A program made the position numbers and the translations under genes. Below are positions 63,239-64,000 of a stretch of 64,000 bases of DNA, one piece after another. The DNA is from Poecilobothrus nobilitatus. Its lineage: Eukaryota > Arthropoda > Insecta > Diptera > Dolichopodidae. Position 1 is the first letter of the stretch, and every line of letters begins with the position of its first letter. A model generated the notes under the pieces. It did not search any database and had not been told where the DNA came from. It saw only the letters and a program-made list of their open reading frames with translations. The stretch is taken from positions 259,629,843-259,693,842 of the forward strand of contig OX352774.1 of NCBI GenBank assembly GCA_947095535.1, given 5' to 3'.

Positions 63239-64000
63239 CTAGAAAATAAAATAAAAAAAAAAAAAAAAAACAAATTTAGAAGATGGAAGTTTAGAACTAA
63301 AGAATTTTTATATAATATGGCAATATAATATTGCTTTTACATAGATATGCACTGCAAAAAAATTTATAATATAGATTAGGAAAAAAGAATTGGAAAGAAA
63401 AATGTCAAAATTAGGAATTAGAAATGTTTTAACTTTATAGAGATTAATCGTCTCAAGTTATACATATATATTTGTGTAAATAAATAAATAAATAATATAA
63501 TTATTTATTAAAACTAAACATATTCTAACTTAAAAATGAAATTTTAATGTAGCAACAAGTACCAAATTAGGAAAAATTACGCACATAAAAACCATTTTTA
63601 ATAATTAACTATGTACTAGTATTCGCCCGCCCCTCGAAATTCGAGGTGTTTTAATTAGCAATTACAATACAATATATACAGTATAGTTTCTTTATGATTT
63701 TATTTAAAATGTAAAAATACAATTTTCAATAATTAAAGCCTTTATGAATTTAAAATTTCTTTGTAAATGATATTTTTTGTAAAAACACGATTATTATTAT
63801 CTTTTAGAAGTTGCCCTTGGTTTATTGAGTATTGGAAACTCAATATATACCTATTATATATGTATATATTATAAGAAGCCTAAGATGGTAAATCATTGAG
63901 TAAAAGGGTTTTAAATATCTATTAATACAGATTAAATATTATGATGATATTATGATATGTAAGAAATTATTTCGTTTAAAATATAAAAAAAAAAACAAAA
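63239..64000. other. Intron of TRPA copy 2 reaching the window edge
   Basis: No counterpart of copy 1's third exon (EILLELLFTAYEKDD) is seen before the edge, so the intron is at least 760 bp. It holds a palindrome CCTCGAAATTCGAGG (63,632-63,646) preceded by ACTAGTATTCGCCCGCC, resembling the ACTAG...CCCG start of widespread arthropod retroposons. Confidence 0.5.

Overview
The window looks like an insect nuclear genome, most likely a fly (Diptera). It is very AT-rich, dense in homopolymer runs, has intron-containing genes and carries many old transposon fragments. Two gene families point to an insect: a hamlet/PRDM16-type zinc-finger protein and a pair of painless-like TRPA channels. One dispersed repeat family also carries an end signature (TATACCC, then an ACGGACGG run, then a TCGATTTAGC-like core) that I know from Drosophila repeats. 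No RNA genes, CRISPR arrays or bacterial features were seen.

Layout. 1-26,500: no convincing coding sequence; a tandem repeat array (3.28-4.57 kb), two copies of a ~500-750 bp dispersed repeat, three LINE remnants (9.2-9.6, 10.0-10.7 and 13.4-13.6 kb) and AT-rich filler that may be upstream or intronic sequence of hamlet. 26,690-29,464 (+): a large hamlet C-terminal exon with two CtBP-binding-like motifs, three EVI1-type zinc fingers and long Asn-rich tracts. 30.4-31.6 kb: a complete-looking repeat element with inverted ends and six 142-bp internal units. 31.6-40.8 kb: low-complexity sequence with hairpin elements and a LINE reverse-transcriptase remnant. 40,819-49,641 (-): a complete five-exon TRPA gene, assembled here from splice sites, all introns phase 0, 1,089 residues. 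49.6-54.9 kb: intergenic, with a Tc1/mariner-like transposase remnant and a miniature inverted-repeat element. 54,912-55,723 (+): a three-exon gene for a 122-residue protein with a BESS-like stretch and a tRNA-derived SINE in its first intron. 57,663-63,238 (-): the second TRPA copy, in the same orientation and cut off at its N-terminal end by the window edge.

How the parts relate. The two TRPA genes are a head-to-tail tandem duplication with matching last two exons and splice positions, so the duplication followed the gain of those introns. The small plus-strand gene sits between them and is transcribed away from copy 1 and towards copy 2. The last introns of both channel genes have been filled by different inverted-repeat elements, so these insertions post-date the duplication. 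By family knowledge, hamlet acts in sensory-neuron fate and painless-type channels act in nociceptive neurons; their nearness here is noted but no functional link is claimed.
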